Source of the DNA: Actinomyces wuliandei
Lineage (GTDB): Bacteria > Actinomycetota > Actinomycetes > Actinomycetales > Actinomycetaceae
Direction of reading: 5' to 3'
DNA length: 64,000 nt
Assembly (NCBI RefSeq): GCF_004010955.1
Contig: NZ_CP025227.1
Location: forward strand, 1,364,001 to 1,428,000
The notes under the pieces are model-generated. The model did no database searches, was not told the DNA's origin, and was given only the letters and a program-made list of their open reading frames with translations. Shown piece by piece: positions 18,501-28,438 of the stretch. Numbering within the stretch: the first letter of the stretch is position 1; every line of letters starts with the position of its first letter. The position numbers and the translations under genes are program-made.

Positions 18501-21500
18501 CATCCCCGCGTATGCGGGGAACACTCCAGGGAGATGGACCGGTCGGTCGATGACCACGGCTCATCCCCGCGTATGCGGGGAACACGACTCCTCCCAGACA
18601 CGGTCGATCAGGGTGGTCGGCTCATCCCCGCGTATGCGGGGAACACACTACAACTCAGATGAGCCCTCCCCCCGGCTGCGGCTCATCCCCGCGTATGCGG
18701 GGAACACAGGCAGTCGAACGGAGCCCGGTTCCGATCGACGGGCTCATCCCCGCGTATGCGGGGAACACGCTGGGTCAGCGATCGCGCGTACCGGGGCGCA
18801 GGGCTCATCCCCGCGTATGCGGGGAACACGGTAACACGCTGGCAACGGCCTACATCCAACTGGGCTCATCCCCGCGTATGCGGGGAACACAACGCCAAGG
18901 CGTCCGGTAACCTCGGTAGCCTCGGCTCATCCCCGCGTATGCGGGGAACACGGTCCGAGTTCCAGCAGCGTGTAGATGAGATGGGGCTCATCCCCGCGTA
19001 TGCGGGGAACACCAGTTGGCCAACACGGGGGCACGTCTGACAAAAGGCTCATCCCCGCGTATGCGGGGAACACCCGTTCCACAGGTCGGAAAGGAACGTC
19101 GTGATGGGCTCATCCCCGCGTATGCGGGGAACACACGCGGGACAGGGCCGACAGCACGGTCGCCGTCGGCTCATCCCCGCGTATGCGGGGAACACTCATC
19201 GGCCTCCTCAGCCACACTGGCCGCCCAGGGCTCATCCCCGCGTATGCGGGGAACACGGACGAGACTGTATTCCAGCTGCTGGCAGCCGCGGCTCATCCCC
19301 GCGTATGCGGGGAACACGCCGGCTCCCACACGTCGGCCACCCCGTCACCGGGCTCATCCCCGCGTATGCGGGGAACACCTGCTCCACCAGCCGGAGGATC
19401 CCCCGGACCGCGGCTCATCCCCGCGTATGCGGGGAACACCCTCGGTGCCGTCCCAGTGCAGGCACCGGCCGGGGCTCATCCCCGCGTATGCGGGGAACAC
19501 GCCTGGCCACCCGTGAGGACGTCGAGCGGGCTCGGCTCATCCCCGCGTATGCGGGGAACACAAGCCACTCTACTTCTCTTAGCGGGTAGAGTGAGGCTCA
19601 TCCCCGCGTATGCGGGGAACACCTGTGCGTCCTGTCACTGGTAAGTGCTGCGGGGGGCTCATCCCCGCGTATGCGGGGAACACCTGCGCGTGGTGTCTCA
19701 TGCTGGCGTCACGGGGGGCTCATCCCCGCGTATGCGGGGAACACACGCATTTGCTCCGGGTGGTATCTGGGACGGTCGGCTCATCCCCGCGTATGCGGGG
19801 AACACCGTGGTCGCCTCGGAGACCCACACGACCGGGTCGGCTCATCCCCGCGTATGCGGGGAACACGCCATCCCAATGGCCATCCGCACGACACGCGGCG
19901 GCTCATCCCCGCGTATGCGGGGAACACCCGGCCGTCGAGGTGCCCGCTGGCAGGGGCCTGGGCTCATCCCCGCGTATGCGGGGAACACAAGGCGCCGAGG
20001 TCTGGAGGGGTGCGCCATGAGGGCTCATCCCCGCGTATGCGGGGAACACAGAGGATGCTCCTCACCCGGTTGGGGTCCCTCAGGCTCATCCCCGCGTATG
20101 CGGGGAACACGCCGCCGAGGCCCGCCACAACAGCGGGAGGCCCGGCTCATCCCCGCGTATGCGGGGAACACCGGGAGGCTGAGGACCAGGCGACGACGCC
20201 CTAGGGCTCATCCCCGCGTATGCGGGGAACACACCCAGTGACAAGCGCTGTCGCGTTCACAACACGGCTCATCCCCGCGTATGCGGGGAACACTCGCCTC
20301 ACAGTCCGAGTGGATCGACGTCGCCAGGCTCATCCCCGCGTATGCGGGGAACACCGCGGTTGACCCCGCATAGTCTGCGTCGCCCTCGGCTCATCCCCGC
20401 GTATGCGGGGAACACGCTGTCACCTCATGCCGGGTAGACACCCCGATGGGCTCATCCCCGCGTATGCGGGGAACACGGGACGCTCATGTCGGCGAAGGTG
20501 GCGTACTTCGGCTCATCCCCGCGTATGCGGGGAACACCTTCTACAGCCTCGGGGGCTCGTGACGCTCCAGGGCTCATCCCCGCGTATGCGGGGAACACGC
20601 AGCAGAAGGTCCCTCCATCCGGTCCCCTTAGGGCTCATCCCCGCGTATGCGGGGAACACTCGCCAGGTTCGTACAAGGCGTCAGGCATGTCGGGCTCATC
20701 CCCGCGTATGCGGGGAACACACGATGGAGTCGGCGCTCCAACTTCCCCGGAAGGGCTCATCCCCGCGTATGCGGGGAACACTCTCGGTAGACGCGTAAAA
20801 GAACCTCATGTCTCGGCTCATCCCCGCGTATGCGGGGAACACAAGGGGCCGACCAGCATGGGCCGGATCATCTCCGGCTCATCCCCGCGTATGCGGGGAA
20901 CACGCCACCTACACCCACCGCGAGGAGAGCCTGTCCGGCTCATCCCCGCGTATGCGGGGAACACTTATTGGCCTGGGCACGGTTATTGCAGCGAATCGGC
21001 TCATCCCCGCGTATGCGGGGAACACCTTCCAGCGCTGCTGTCTGACCACTTCTTGTACGGCTCATCCCCGCGTATGCGGGGAACACACCTCTTCCGTCTA
21101 ATAGAGCATTTTCTTCCCCGGCTCATCCCCGCGTATGCGGGGAACACCAGGACGTCTTCGCCGAGATAAAGAAGGCCTGCGGCTCATCCCCGCGTATGCG
21201 GGGAACACAGAATCACCGTCAAGGTCGAGACCGAGCGCGACGGCTCATCCCCGCGTATGCGGGGAACACCAGTTCTGCGTGCTCTAGTGGGGTCAGGTCC
21301 TTGGCTCATCCCCGCGTATGCGGGGAACACCGTTGGATCTTGGACGCCAGCAACCGGCACGCCGGCTCATCCCCGCGTATGCGGGGAACACCCTACGGAG
21401 CATGCTCCTCCACCGGTCAAACAGGGCTCATCCCCGCGTATGCGGGGAACACATGCCGATGAGCGAGAAGAGAATGGCATATTTGGGCTCATCCCCGCGT

Positions 21501-24500
21501 ATGCGGGGAACACCTTGAGGGCTCGCAGGGCTCTCCTGGCCTCTGCGGCTCATCCCCGCGTATGCGGGGAACACCCGAATCTGCTTATCACCAAGCCTCG
21601 CGTCCGGGGCTCATCCCCGCGTATGCGGGGAACACTCCTTCGCACTCCTGCTCTCGTACGTCGGCCTCGGCTCATCCCCGCGTATGCGGGGAACACTTGA
21701 TCGCAGACTCGAAGCCGGAGGCGGTGGCCTGGCTCATCCCCGCGTATGCGGGGAACACGGCGCGCTGCGAGCCGTGGAGCTCCGAGCGGGAGGCTCATCC
21801 CCGCGTATGCGGGGAACACCGTGGTACACCAGCAAGGCGTCCCCACGGATCCGGCTCATCCCCGCGTATGCGGGGAACACGTGCACCAGGCGGCGAGGGT
21901 GTCGACGGGGGTGGGCTCATCCCCGCGTATGCGGGGAACACGACGACGTACTGCCCCGCCTCGTCGGCTTGGAGGGCTCATCCCCGCGTATGCGGGGAAC
22001 ACATTTTCTCACTGTGCTCGTTGGGTGATGGCGCGGGCTCATCCCCGCGTATGCGGGGAACACACGGGCACCCCCTCGTGGTGGACGTCAAGGTACGGCT
22101 CATCCCCGCGTATGCGGGGAACACGTCCTGGTCCTAGTGACCCTGACCGTGACGGGGGGCTCATCCCCGCGTATGCGGGGAACACGGCCACACACTGAGT
22201 GTGTGGCGACATGCGGCACGGCTCATCCCCGCGTATGCGGGGAACACCGCCACGGAGACGCTGCGTGACCTGGTGGCAACGGCTCATCCCCGCGTATGCG
22301 GGGAACACGCCCCCACCGCTCCGCCGAAGACCTTGATCAGGGGCTCATCCCCGCGTATGCGGGGAACACGGCCCCGCACTGATTATCCCCCACCCCGGGG
22401 TCGGCTCATCCCCGCGTATGCGGGGAACACACCAGGACTACCTGCTCCCCGGTGGACACGCCAGGCTCATCCCCGCGTATGCGGGGAACACGAAATGACC
22501 GCCATCGAGTACACGAGCAACATCGGCTCATCCCCGCGTATGCGGGGAACACGCCCAGGGAGCACGCCCGGCGGCCACGACCCAGGGCTCATCCCCGCGT
22601 ATGCGGGGAACACGGTGAGAAGGTCGCCAACGACATCGGTGACGCCGGCTCATCCCCGCGTATGCGGGGAACACAGTTTGCCGGGGTCCCGTCGTCTGCG
22701 GTCGGCCGGCTCATCCCCGCGTATGCGGGGAACACAAGTCAGCACGAGATCGGCCGACGAGGTTCGAGGGCTCATCCCCGCGTATGCGGGGAACACGCCG
22801 GGTCCGTACTCCAACTCGACGCGGCCCGCGGCTCATCCCCGCGTATGCGGGGAACACTCCTCAGCAGCGGGGGTCTCCTCCTCGGGGTCCGGCTCATCCC
22901 CGCGTATGCGGGGAACACCGGTAGTCTCCCTGGTTCTGGTTCGCGGTCTTGGGCTCATCCCCGCGTATGCGGGGAACACGGCAAGGACTTCCCGAAGCGC
23001 GGGGACATCTCAGGCTCATCCCCGCGTATGCGGGGAACACGGGGTCTGTGCATCGGGGGTCTGTGAGGTCAGAGGCTCATCCCCGCGTATGCGGGGAACA
23101 CCTGGACTCCCTGGGGACTGGAGGGACGACCAGGGGCTCATCCCCGCGTATGCGGGGAACACGACTCCCACGGCGAGGTGACAGAGAAGGGGGCGGGCTC
23201 ATCCCCGCGTATGCGGGGAACACTGTCCTGACATAATCACTCCTGATCCTGGTTGGGGCTCATCCCCGCGTATGCGGGGAACACCGGCGACCAGGACTCC
23301 CCAGATCGCCTGAATTAGGCTCATCCCCGCGTATGCGGGGAACACACTCTCCCAGGCACAGCGGGATCTCCTATGGGCGGCTCATCCCCGCGTATGCGGG
23401 GAACACGGTTCTATCCTGATGTCTGAGACATCTGAGTTAGGCTCATCCCCGCGTATGCGGGGAACACCCCCCGGCACCAGCCCCCGCCGAGGACCCGGGG
23501 GGCTCATCCCCGCGTATGCGGGGAACACGGAAGAGCATCGCGAAGGCTATCCCTGGTAAAAGGCTCATCCCCGCGTATGCGGGGAACACTATCACGGGAG
23601 ATTTTGGTCGGGCTGGCGGGACGGCTCATCCCCGCGTATGCGGGGAACACGGGACATGGCTTGGTCTCATGAGACGCGGGCCGGGCTCATCCCCGCGTAT
23701 GCGGGGAACACGTCGAAATGTGCAGTTCGACACGGCGGTGGAGGGGCTCATCCCCGCGTATGCGGGGAACACGTGGCCGCCGAGGTGCTCAAGGCCATCG
23801 GAGAGGGCTCATCCCCGCGTATGCGGGGAACACTGGGAGTGGCGGGAAAAATGCCTACAGACTTTGGGCTCATCCCCGCGTATGCGGGGAACACTTTTCG
23901 GCTGCCTGGCTGCTATCGCAGGTGCGCGGCTCATCCCCGCGTATGCGGGGAACACGTGGGTTGCACATTGCTCATATGAGCAATATACGGCTCATCCCCG
24001 CGTATGCGGGGAACACACGTAGGGGCCGTTGGTGTCTACGTCTATGTTGGGCTCATCCCCGCGTATGCGGGGAACACTTCCAATACGGTCAAGCACCCAT
24101 GAGACAAACAGGCTCATCCCCGCGTATGCGGGGAACACACACTGAGGTCGTGTGGCAGCCCGACGACGCCGGGCTCATCCCCGCGTATGCGGGGAACACC
24201 CCGGGTACACGCCCGGCCGGGACGTGTACAACGGCTCATCCCCGCGTATGCGGGGAACACTCCTCCATGATCTGCCGCTCCCAGTCGGCCACAGGCTCAT
24301 CCCCGCGTATGCGGGGAACACCTGACCGAGGAGGGCGAGTCGGAGGTGTCCGTCGGCTCATCCCCGCGTATGCGGGGAACACCCATGGGCACCCCCTACG
24401 TGTGGGGAGGTGTCAGGCTCATCCCCGCGTATGCGGGGAACACAGATCGTGGAGCACGACGGTACCTTCGCCGGTAGGCTCATCCCCGCGTATGCGGGGA

Positions 24501-25664
24501 ACACTCCTCGCGAGGCTTCGCGACATCCTCGCGAGGCGGCTCATCCCCGCGTATGCGGGGAACACCGGCCTTGGAGGTCACTGGCTGTCCGGGGGTGGGG
24601 CTCATCCCCGCGTATGCGGGGAACACTGGACGTCCAGGGCGGGCTCGCCGAAGAAGACGTGGCTCATCCCCGCGTATGCGGGGAACACGTTGAGCCGCCT
24701 CCCAGACACGGTCGATCAGTGGGCTCATCCCCGCGTATGCGGGGAACACCAAAAGACCAAGCGCGACTTGCGTTTGACCCGGGGCTCATCCCCGCGTATG
24801 CGGGGAACACAGTGAGTACCTGGAGTACCGGCAGACCAAGTACGGCTCATCCCCGCGTATGCGGGGAACACGTCGGGTCGAGGGGCGACGGCGACCGGTG
24901 CAGGGGCTCATCCCCGCGTATGCGGGGAACACGGCCTGATACGCGTGGGCACGGGCCATGTTGGCGGCTCATCCCCGCGTATGCGGGGAACACGCGGTAA
25001 CCCTCGACCAGTTGTCCCCGTGCCTCGGCTCATCCCCGCGTATGCGGGGAACACTTCGTTGTACCCCCCATCAAGCCGGATGAGGTGGGCTCATCCCCGC
25101 GTATGCGGGGAACACGATCCGGCGACGGCTCCGCGTGACTTGGCGGCAGGCTCATCCCCGCGTATGCGGGGAACACTCAATCAGGCCCCTCGTCTTCCTC
25201 GGGGTCTGAGGCTCATCCCCGCGTATGCGGGGAACACTCCTGGGCGTAGTCCTCGTCGAGGGCCTCCTGGGGCTCATCCCCGCGTATGCGGGGAACACCT
25301 GTGCGTCCTGTCACTGGTAAGTGCTGCGGGGGGCTCATCCCCGCGTATGCGGGGAACACCCGTCCAGGAGCGCCTTGGTGACTGGGTAGGCGGGCTCATC
25401 CCCGCGTATGCGGGGAACACAGAGCATTCCGTGAGCGCTTTCTCGACCACACCGGCTCATCCCCGCGTATGCGGGGAACACAGGCGATGGCCCAGCAGTC
25501 CGCGAACACAATGCGGCTCATCCCCGCGTATGCGGGGAACACCGCTGGCGCGAGCTGCCCGACATGTACAGCCACGGCTCATCCCCGCGTATGCGGGGAA
25601 CACCTCCTCGTAGCCCACTCCCAGCACCGTCCTGGCGGCTCATCCCCGCGTATGCGGGGAACAC
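15506..25664 (-). CRISPR. Type I-E CRISPR array, 167 repeats and 166 spacers
   Basis: The 28-nt repeat begins GGCTCATCCCCGCG and ends GCGGGGAACAC on the plus strand; I read it as invariant in all 167 copies. Its core CCCCGC-GTAT-GCGGGG forms the I-E stem-loop cut by Cas6e. I counted 166 spacers, 161 of 33 nt and 5 of 34 nt, which accounts exactly for the span. The reverse complement begins GTGTTCCCCGC, the canonical I-E orientation, so crRNA is read on the minus strand from the cas2 side. The degenerate repeat at the left end agrees. Two spacers are exact copies, another pair differs at 2 of 33 bases, and a third pair overlaps with a 5-base offset. The repeat contains no stop codon in the plus frames, so long spurious open frames cross the array. 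Confidence 0.99.
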
Positions 25665-25814
25665 ACTTCTTGACCTGGGAGTTTAGCCTGGATCCAGCTC
25701 GTTCTGGTACGACTTGGCTGTGTCGGGGCGTGGTGCTGCCCACCGTGGGCGCCGAGAGCGCTGCTGGGCTCGGGCGGTGCTCCAGCCTGTGCGTCTCACC
25801 TGCCTCTTCTGCTG
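25665..25814 (-). promoter_or_regulatory. Presumed CRISPR leader
   Basis: The leader should lie between cas2 and the newest repeat, reading toward 25664. Only 18 bases separate the repeat from the cas2 stop codon, so the leader must lie inside the 3' part of the cas2 frame. The 20 bases next to the repeat (minus strand AAACTCCCAGGTCAAGAAGT) are less GC-rich than the rest. No AT-rich leader of the usual kind is present. Confidence 0.5.
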
Positions 25815-26084
25815 GACTGGCCTGCGGAGCAGCAGCACTCCGTCGCAGTCCACCGGTTCCCACTCGTGGTTGTGGGTCCGGTAGGCGAAGCCCTGTTCCG
25901 TGGCCGCGCTGAAGATCAGCAGAGCCCGACCGTCCTTGCACAGCGCCACAGTCCTTTCCCACAGCAAGTCACGCACGCGAGCACTCACCTGCCCAACGAA
26001 CACGCCGGGGCTGATCTCCAGCAGCCACTTGGTCAGGTCGCCTCGAAGTCCTGCCGGGCAGGCACTAAGGACTAAGGTCATCAT
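25683..26084 (-). CDS. cas2e: CRISPR-associated endonuclease Cas2, type I-E, with C-terminal extension
   Basis: Cas2 dimerises between Cas1 dimers to form the spacer integrase. The first 90 residues match Cas2e throughout: VLSACPAGLRGDLTKWLLEI, then GVFVGQVSARVRDLLWE, DGRALLIFSA and EWEPVDCDGVLLLRRP. The frame then runs on for about 43 residues rich in Arg, Gln, Pro and Ala with no recognisable domain, ending 18 bases from the first repeat. This is longer than the usual 90-115 residues, and the extension covers the DNA that should be the array leader. It is not a DnaQ-type exonuclease fusion. It overlaps cas1 by 4 bases (ATGA), so the two are translationally coupled. Confidence 0.93.
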   Translation of the reverse strand: MMTLVLSACPAGLRGDLTKWLLEISPGVFVGQVSARVRDLLWERTVALCKDGRALLIFSAATEQGFAYRTHNHEWEPVDCDGVLLLRRPVQQKRQVRRTGWSTARAQQRSRRPRWAAPRPDTAKSYQNELDPG

Positions 26085-27019
26085 TCCTGCTCGGCCTCCG
26101 CGTAGTTAACGCCACTGCTTACCGTGCCCAGTTCAGACCACAGCACCAGGTCGCCCATGTCCGGTGCCTCCAGGTCATCCACCTGCAGCAGGTCGCAGAC
26201 GTCTCTCACCATCCGTGGCAGGAGCCGCTCGCTCACCACCGCGTCACGGACCCGACGACGGGCAGCCGCTTCCGGGTCGTCTCCACCGGCTGCAACGGAT
26301 TCGAAGGCGGCAGGAATCGCGACCTCGGCCTTGTAGAGGTCGGCGACATCGTAGACGAAGGCTCTATCCGTACCCTGGTGGACGAAACCAAGGGAGGGGA
26401 CGCAGCCCAGGGACACCACGACGGCATGTGTCACCCCGTACAGGCAGGCGTTAGCGGATGTCAACGCCTTGTTGATCGGGTTACTGGCCTCGAAGTCCTC
26501 TACCTGGTAGTTACGGCGGTCCCACTCCACGCCGGTGCGCCGGGACAGGTCCCGGTACACTCTTTTCATCCTTGCCCCTTCCCGACCTCGCAGCTGGGAC
26601 ATGGTCAGCCTGCTGACGTCCTCGCCCTCGAACCTCATGCGGTACATGGCGCGCGCCACCTCTAGGCGGGAGCGCTGGTTGGTGACCAGTCGTGCCTGAG
26701 CCATCGCAATATGGGAAGACTTCGCTAAGGGTCTGCCGTGGGCGTAGTAGCGCACGCCCATCTCCCCGGTCCACACAGTTGTCACACCGGCGTCGCCGAG
26801 CAGGCGCATTGCCCCGTGGGTGACCCGGGTACCCGGGCCCAGCAGCAGCGCACCGAGCGTCGCCGCTGGGGCGTGCACCACGCCCTGCTGATCCGTGAGA
26901 GTCAGCGCGTTGTCGTCGCGGTGCACCGTGCAGTGCTCCGCGTACAGGAAGGACAACCGGTCCTCCACCCTGACCAGTTCCTTGCGCTCCGGGGGTGGAG
27001 CGCCTTTGGGTGCAGCCAC
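26081..27019 (-). CDS. cas1e: CRISPR-associated integrase Cas1, type I-E
   Basis: The 312-residue protein is the catalytic subunit of the Cas1-Cas2 integrase that inserts new spacers at the leader end. The N-terminal beta domain (RLSFLYAEHC, DQQGVVHAP, LLLGPGTRVTHGA) is followed by VTTVWTGEMGVRYYAHG, typical of the I-E subtype. The helical catalytic domain contains ALTSANACLYGVTHAVVVSLG with its conserved acidic and His residues nearby (GFVHQG, FVYDVADLYK). Length is normal for the subtype. It starts 4 bases after the cas6e stop and its stop overlaps the cas2 start, so it belongs to the same operon. The intact motifs suggest active adaptation, which agrees with the invariant repeats and re-acquired spacers. 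Confidence 0.96.
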   Translation of the reverse strand: MAAPKGAPPPERKELVRVEDRLSFLYAEHCTVHRDDNALTLTDQQGVVHAPAATLGALLLGPGTRVTHGAMRLLGDAGVTTVWTGEMGVRYYAHGRPLAKSSHIAMAQARLVTNQRSRLEVARAMYRMRFEGEDVSRLTMSQLRGREGARMKRVYRDLSRRTGVEWDRRNYQVEDFEASNPINKALTSANACLYGVTHAVVVSLGCVPSLGFVHQGTDRAFVYDVADLYKAEVAIPAAFESVAAGGDDPEAAARRRVRDAVVSERLLPRMVRDVCDLLQVDDLEAPDMGDLVLWSELGTVSSGVNYAEAEQE

Positions 27020-27023
27020 GGGG

Positions 27024-27728
27024 TCACACCCTTGAATGTGCCAGGGTCAGTAGTCCACAGCCGTAGGCCTTACCCCGCCCGATGCCGTTGACGAGTGCCG
27101 CGCGCAGTAGTCCCGCGTCCGTCACCCGCAGCACGCCGTCGAACTGTGCCTGGCGAAGAGTGACGCGCCCGTGCCTGCCATGCTTCGAGTCATAGCGACG
27201 GAAGCGCAGGTCCCTGCGTTCCGTAACGGCTACTTGGTGCACGACTACCTCATCATCCTCCTCGGAGGAGAACTCGGTGTCAGCGAGCACCTCGAAACCA
27301 TGCTGGGCACTCTTGCCCACCAGCCACTGTGTCTGCTGGGCGACAGTGACATGAGGCAGCACCTTGCCTCGCGGGCCCCGAGTATGAGGCTCGCTGTGTA
27401 CCGGGTTGGCGCGCAGCCGGAACTCCCACTCCTGACCCGCGCGCAGCCTGTCCAGCATCGGCTGGTAGTCCACCGACTGTGCTGGGCGTGTGACCCACCC
27501 CGCACGCTCTACCAGGTCGGTGGCATCTGGTGCCTCTGGTGACACGATGTACAGCAGGTGCGTATGCTCCGTGGAAGAGTCGAGCCGCCACAGCACCCGA
27601 CCCGTGTCAGTGTGGAGATCTGGCGGGAAGAGCGCTCTGACCGCTGCATGCATTGCCTGAGGGTCGAGCAGGAGTTCCCTTCCCCGCCTCTTACCGGGGT
27701 TAAGCAGAATTCGTGTGAAGGTTGTCAT
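27024..27728 (-). CDS. cas6e: CRISPR-associated endoribonuclease Cas6e
   Basis: The 234-residue RNase processes the array transcript by cutting at the 3' base of each repeat hairpin and remains bound to the crRNA 3' end in Cascade. It has the tandem ferredoxin-like layout, an N-terminal TRILLNPGKR strand with a following helix holding a candidate catalytic His (about residue 28, AMHAAVRALF), and the C-terminal glycine-rich loop GIGRGKAYGCGLLTL that contacts RNA. It overlaps cas5e by 4 bases. The array repeat has a good GC stem-loop, the expected substrate for this enzyme. Confidence 0.95.
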   Translation of the reverse strand: MTTFTRILLNPGKRRGRELLLDPQAMHAAVRALFPPDLHTDTGRVLWRLDSSTEHTHLLYIVSPEAPDATDLVERAGWVTRPAQSVDYQPMLDRLRAGQEWEFRLRANPVHSEPHTRGPRGKVLPHVTVAQQTQWLVGKSAQHGFEVLADTEFSSEEDDEVVVHQVAVTERRDLRFRRYDSKHGRHGRVTLRQAQFDGVLRVTDAGLLRAALVNGIGRGKAYGCGLLTLAHSRV

Positions 27729-28438
27729 GCGGACACCACCGCAGAGAAGAACGGGTCTGGTACTGCCGATCCTTCGGGATTACTGACGTCAACGGGATCT
27801 GCGGCGATGACGTCGCGCCATCCGTAGTCCCTGCGTGCCGGGTCGAAGCTCAGGGGGACGTCGCGACGGCGCGCGTAGGCCGCCTCCTGCTCACCGGGCA
27901 GCCTGTCCCGGAAGAGTGACAGGCTCATCCGCTGAGGCACGCCGCGACGGTAGTCCTGCGAGGCGTGCCAGGGCTCGGTACGCAAAACGGTGTCGACGTC
28001 GCCCTCACGTACACCAATGAGCAGATCCGGACCCGCCGGGCAGGAGCGCCGCCCCAGGAACAAGGGGAAGCGAGGGGATCGCAGGGCTTCCTCCAGTGCC
28101 TCAAGAAGAGGCGGTTCCCCGCCCACGGCGGCCACAAAAACCGCATCGGTGAGGTAGTAGCGACTCACCAGCGCCAGCGGGGTGGACTTGCCCTTCTGCC
28201 AGGCTGTCGAGGTCTGAAAGTCCTTGAGGACGCGTCCTGGCTGGTCCACGCGCACCCCGAAGGACAGGCGGGCCAGGTCCTCCACCGGGTCGGTACGTCG
28301 GCGTCCCTGGGCGGCGGCCAGCAGACCCAGCACCCCCGACTTGCCCGGATAGGGGCGCGTCTGCCGTACCGTGTAGCGACTGTCATCTCCCCAGGACTGT
28401 AGTGGGCCCCGTAGCAGTAGCAGCAGCGAGTGGGTCAT
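27725..28438 (-). CDS. cas5e: Cascade subunit Cas5e
   Basis: The 237-residue protein caps the crRNA 5' handle in the type I-E Cascade complex. It opens with LLLLLRGPLQSWGDDSRY and RPYPGKSGVLGLLAAAQGR, the conserved Cas5 RAMP start, and contains PHQR-like substrate residues further on (RLSFGVRVDQPG, YYLTDAVFVAAVGG). Length is typical. It overlaps cas7e and cas6e by 4 bases each (ATGA junctions), so the three are translationally coupled and likely made in fixed ratio. Confidence 0.95.
   Translation of the reverse strand: MTHSLLLLLRGPLQSWGDDSRYTVRQTRPYPGKSGVLGLLAAAQGRRRTDPVEDLARLSFGVRVDQPGRVLKDFQTSTAWQKGKSTPLALVSRYYLTDAVFVAAVGGEPPLLEALEEALRSPRFPLFLGRRSCPAGPDLLIGVREGDVDTVLRTEPWHASQDYRRGVPQRMSLSLFRDRLPGEQEAAYARRRDVPLSFDPARRDYGWRDVIAADPVDVSNPEGSAVPDPFFSAVVSA

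Noticed and set aside
15366..25613. Dozens of long open frames across the array with repeated words such as SSPRMRGT, LIPAYAGNT and AHPRVCGEH
   Set aside because: These are translations of the CRISPR repeat, which has no stop codon in the plus frames. The 61-base period rotates the frame at every unit. No ribosome binding sites or real protein families are involved.
25683..25814. DnaQ-type exonuclease fused to Cas2
   Set aside because: Some I-E systems have this fusion, but the extension here is only about 43 residues, basic and low-complexity, with no DEDDh motifs.
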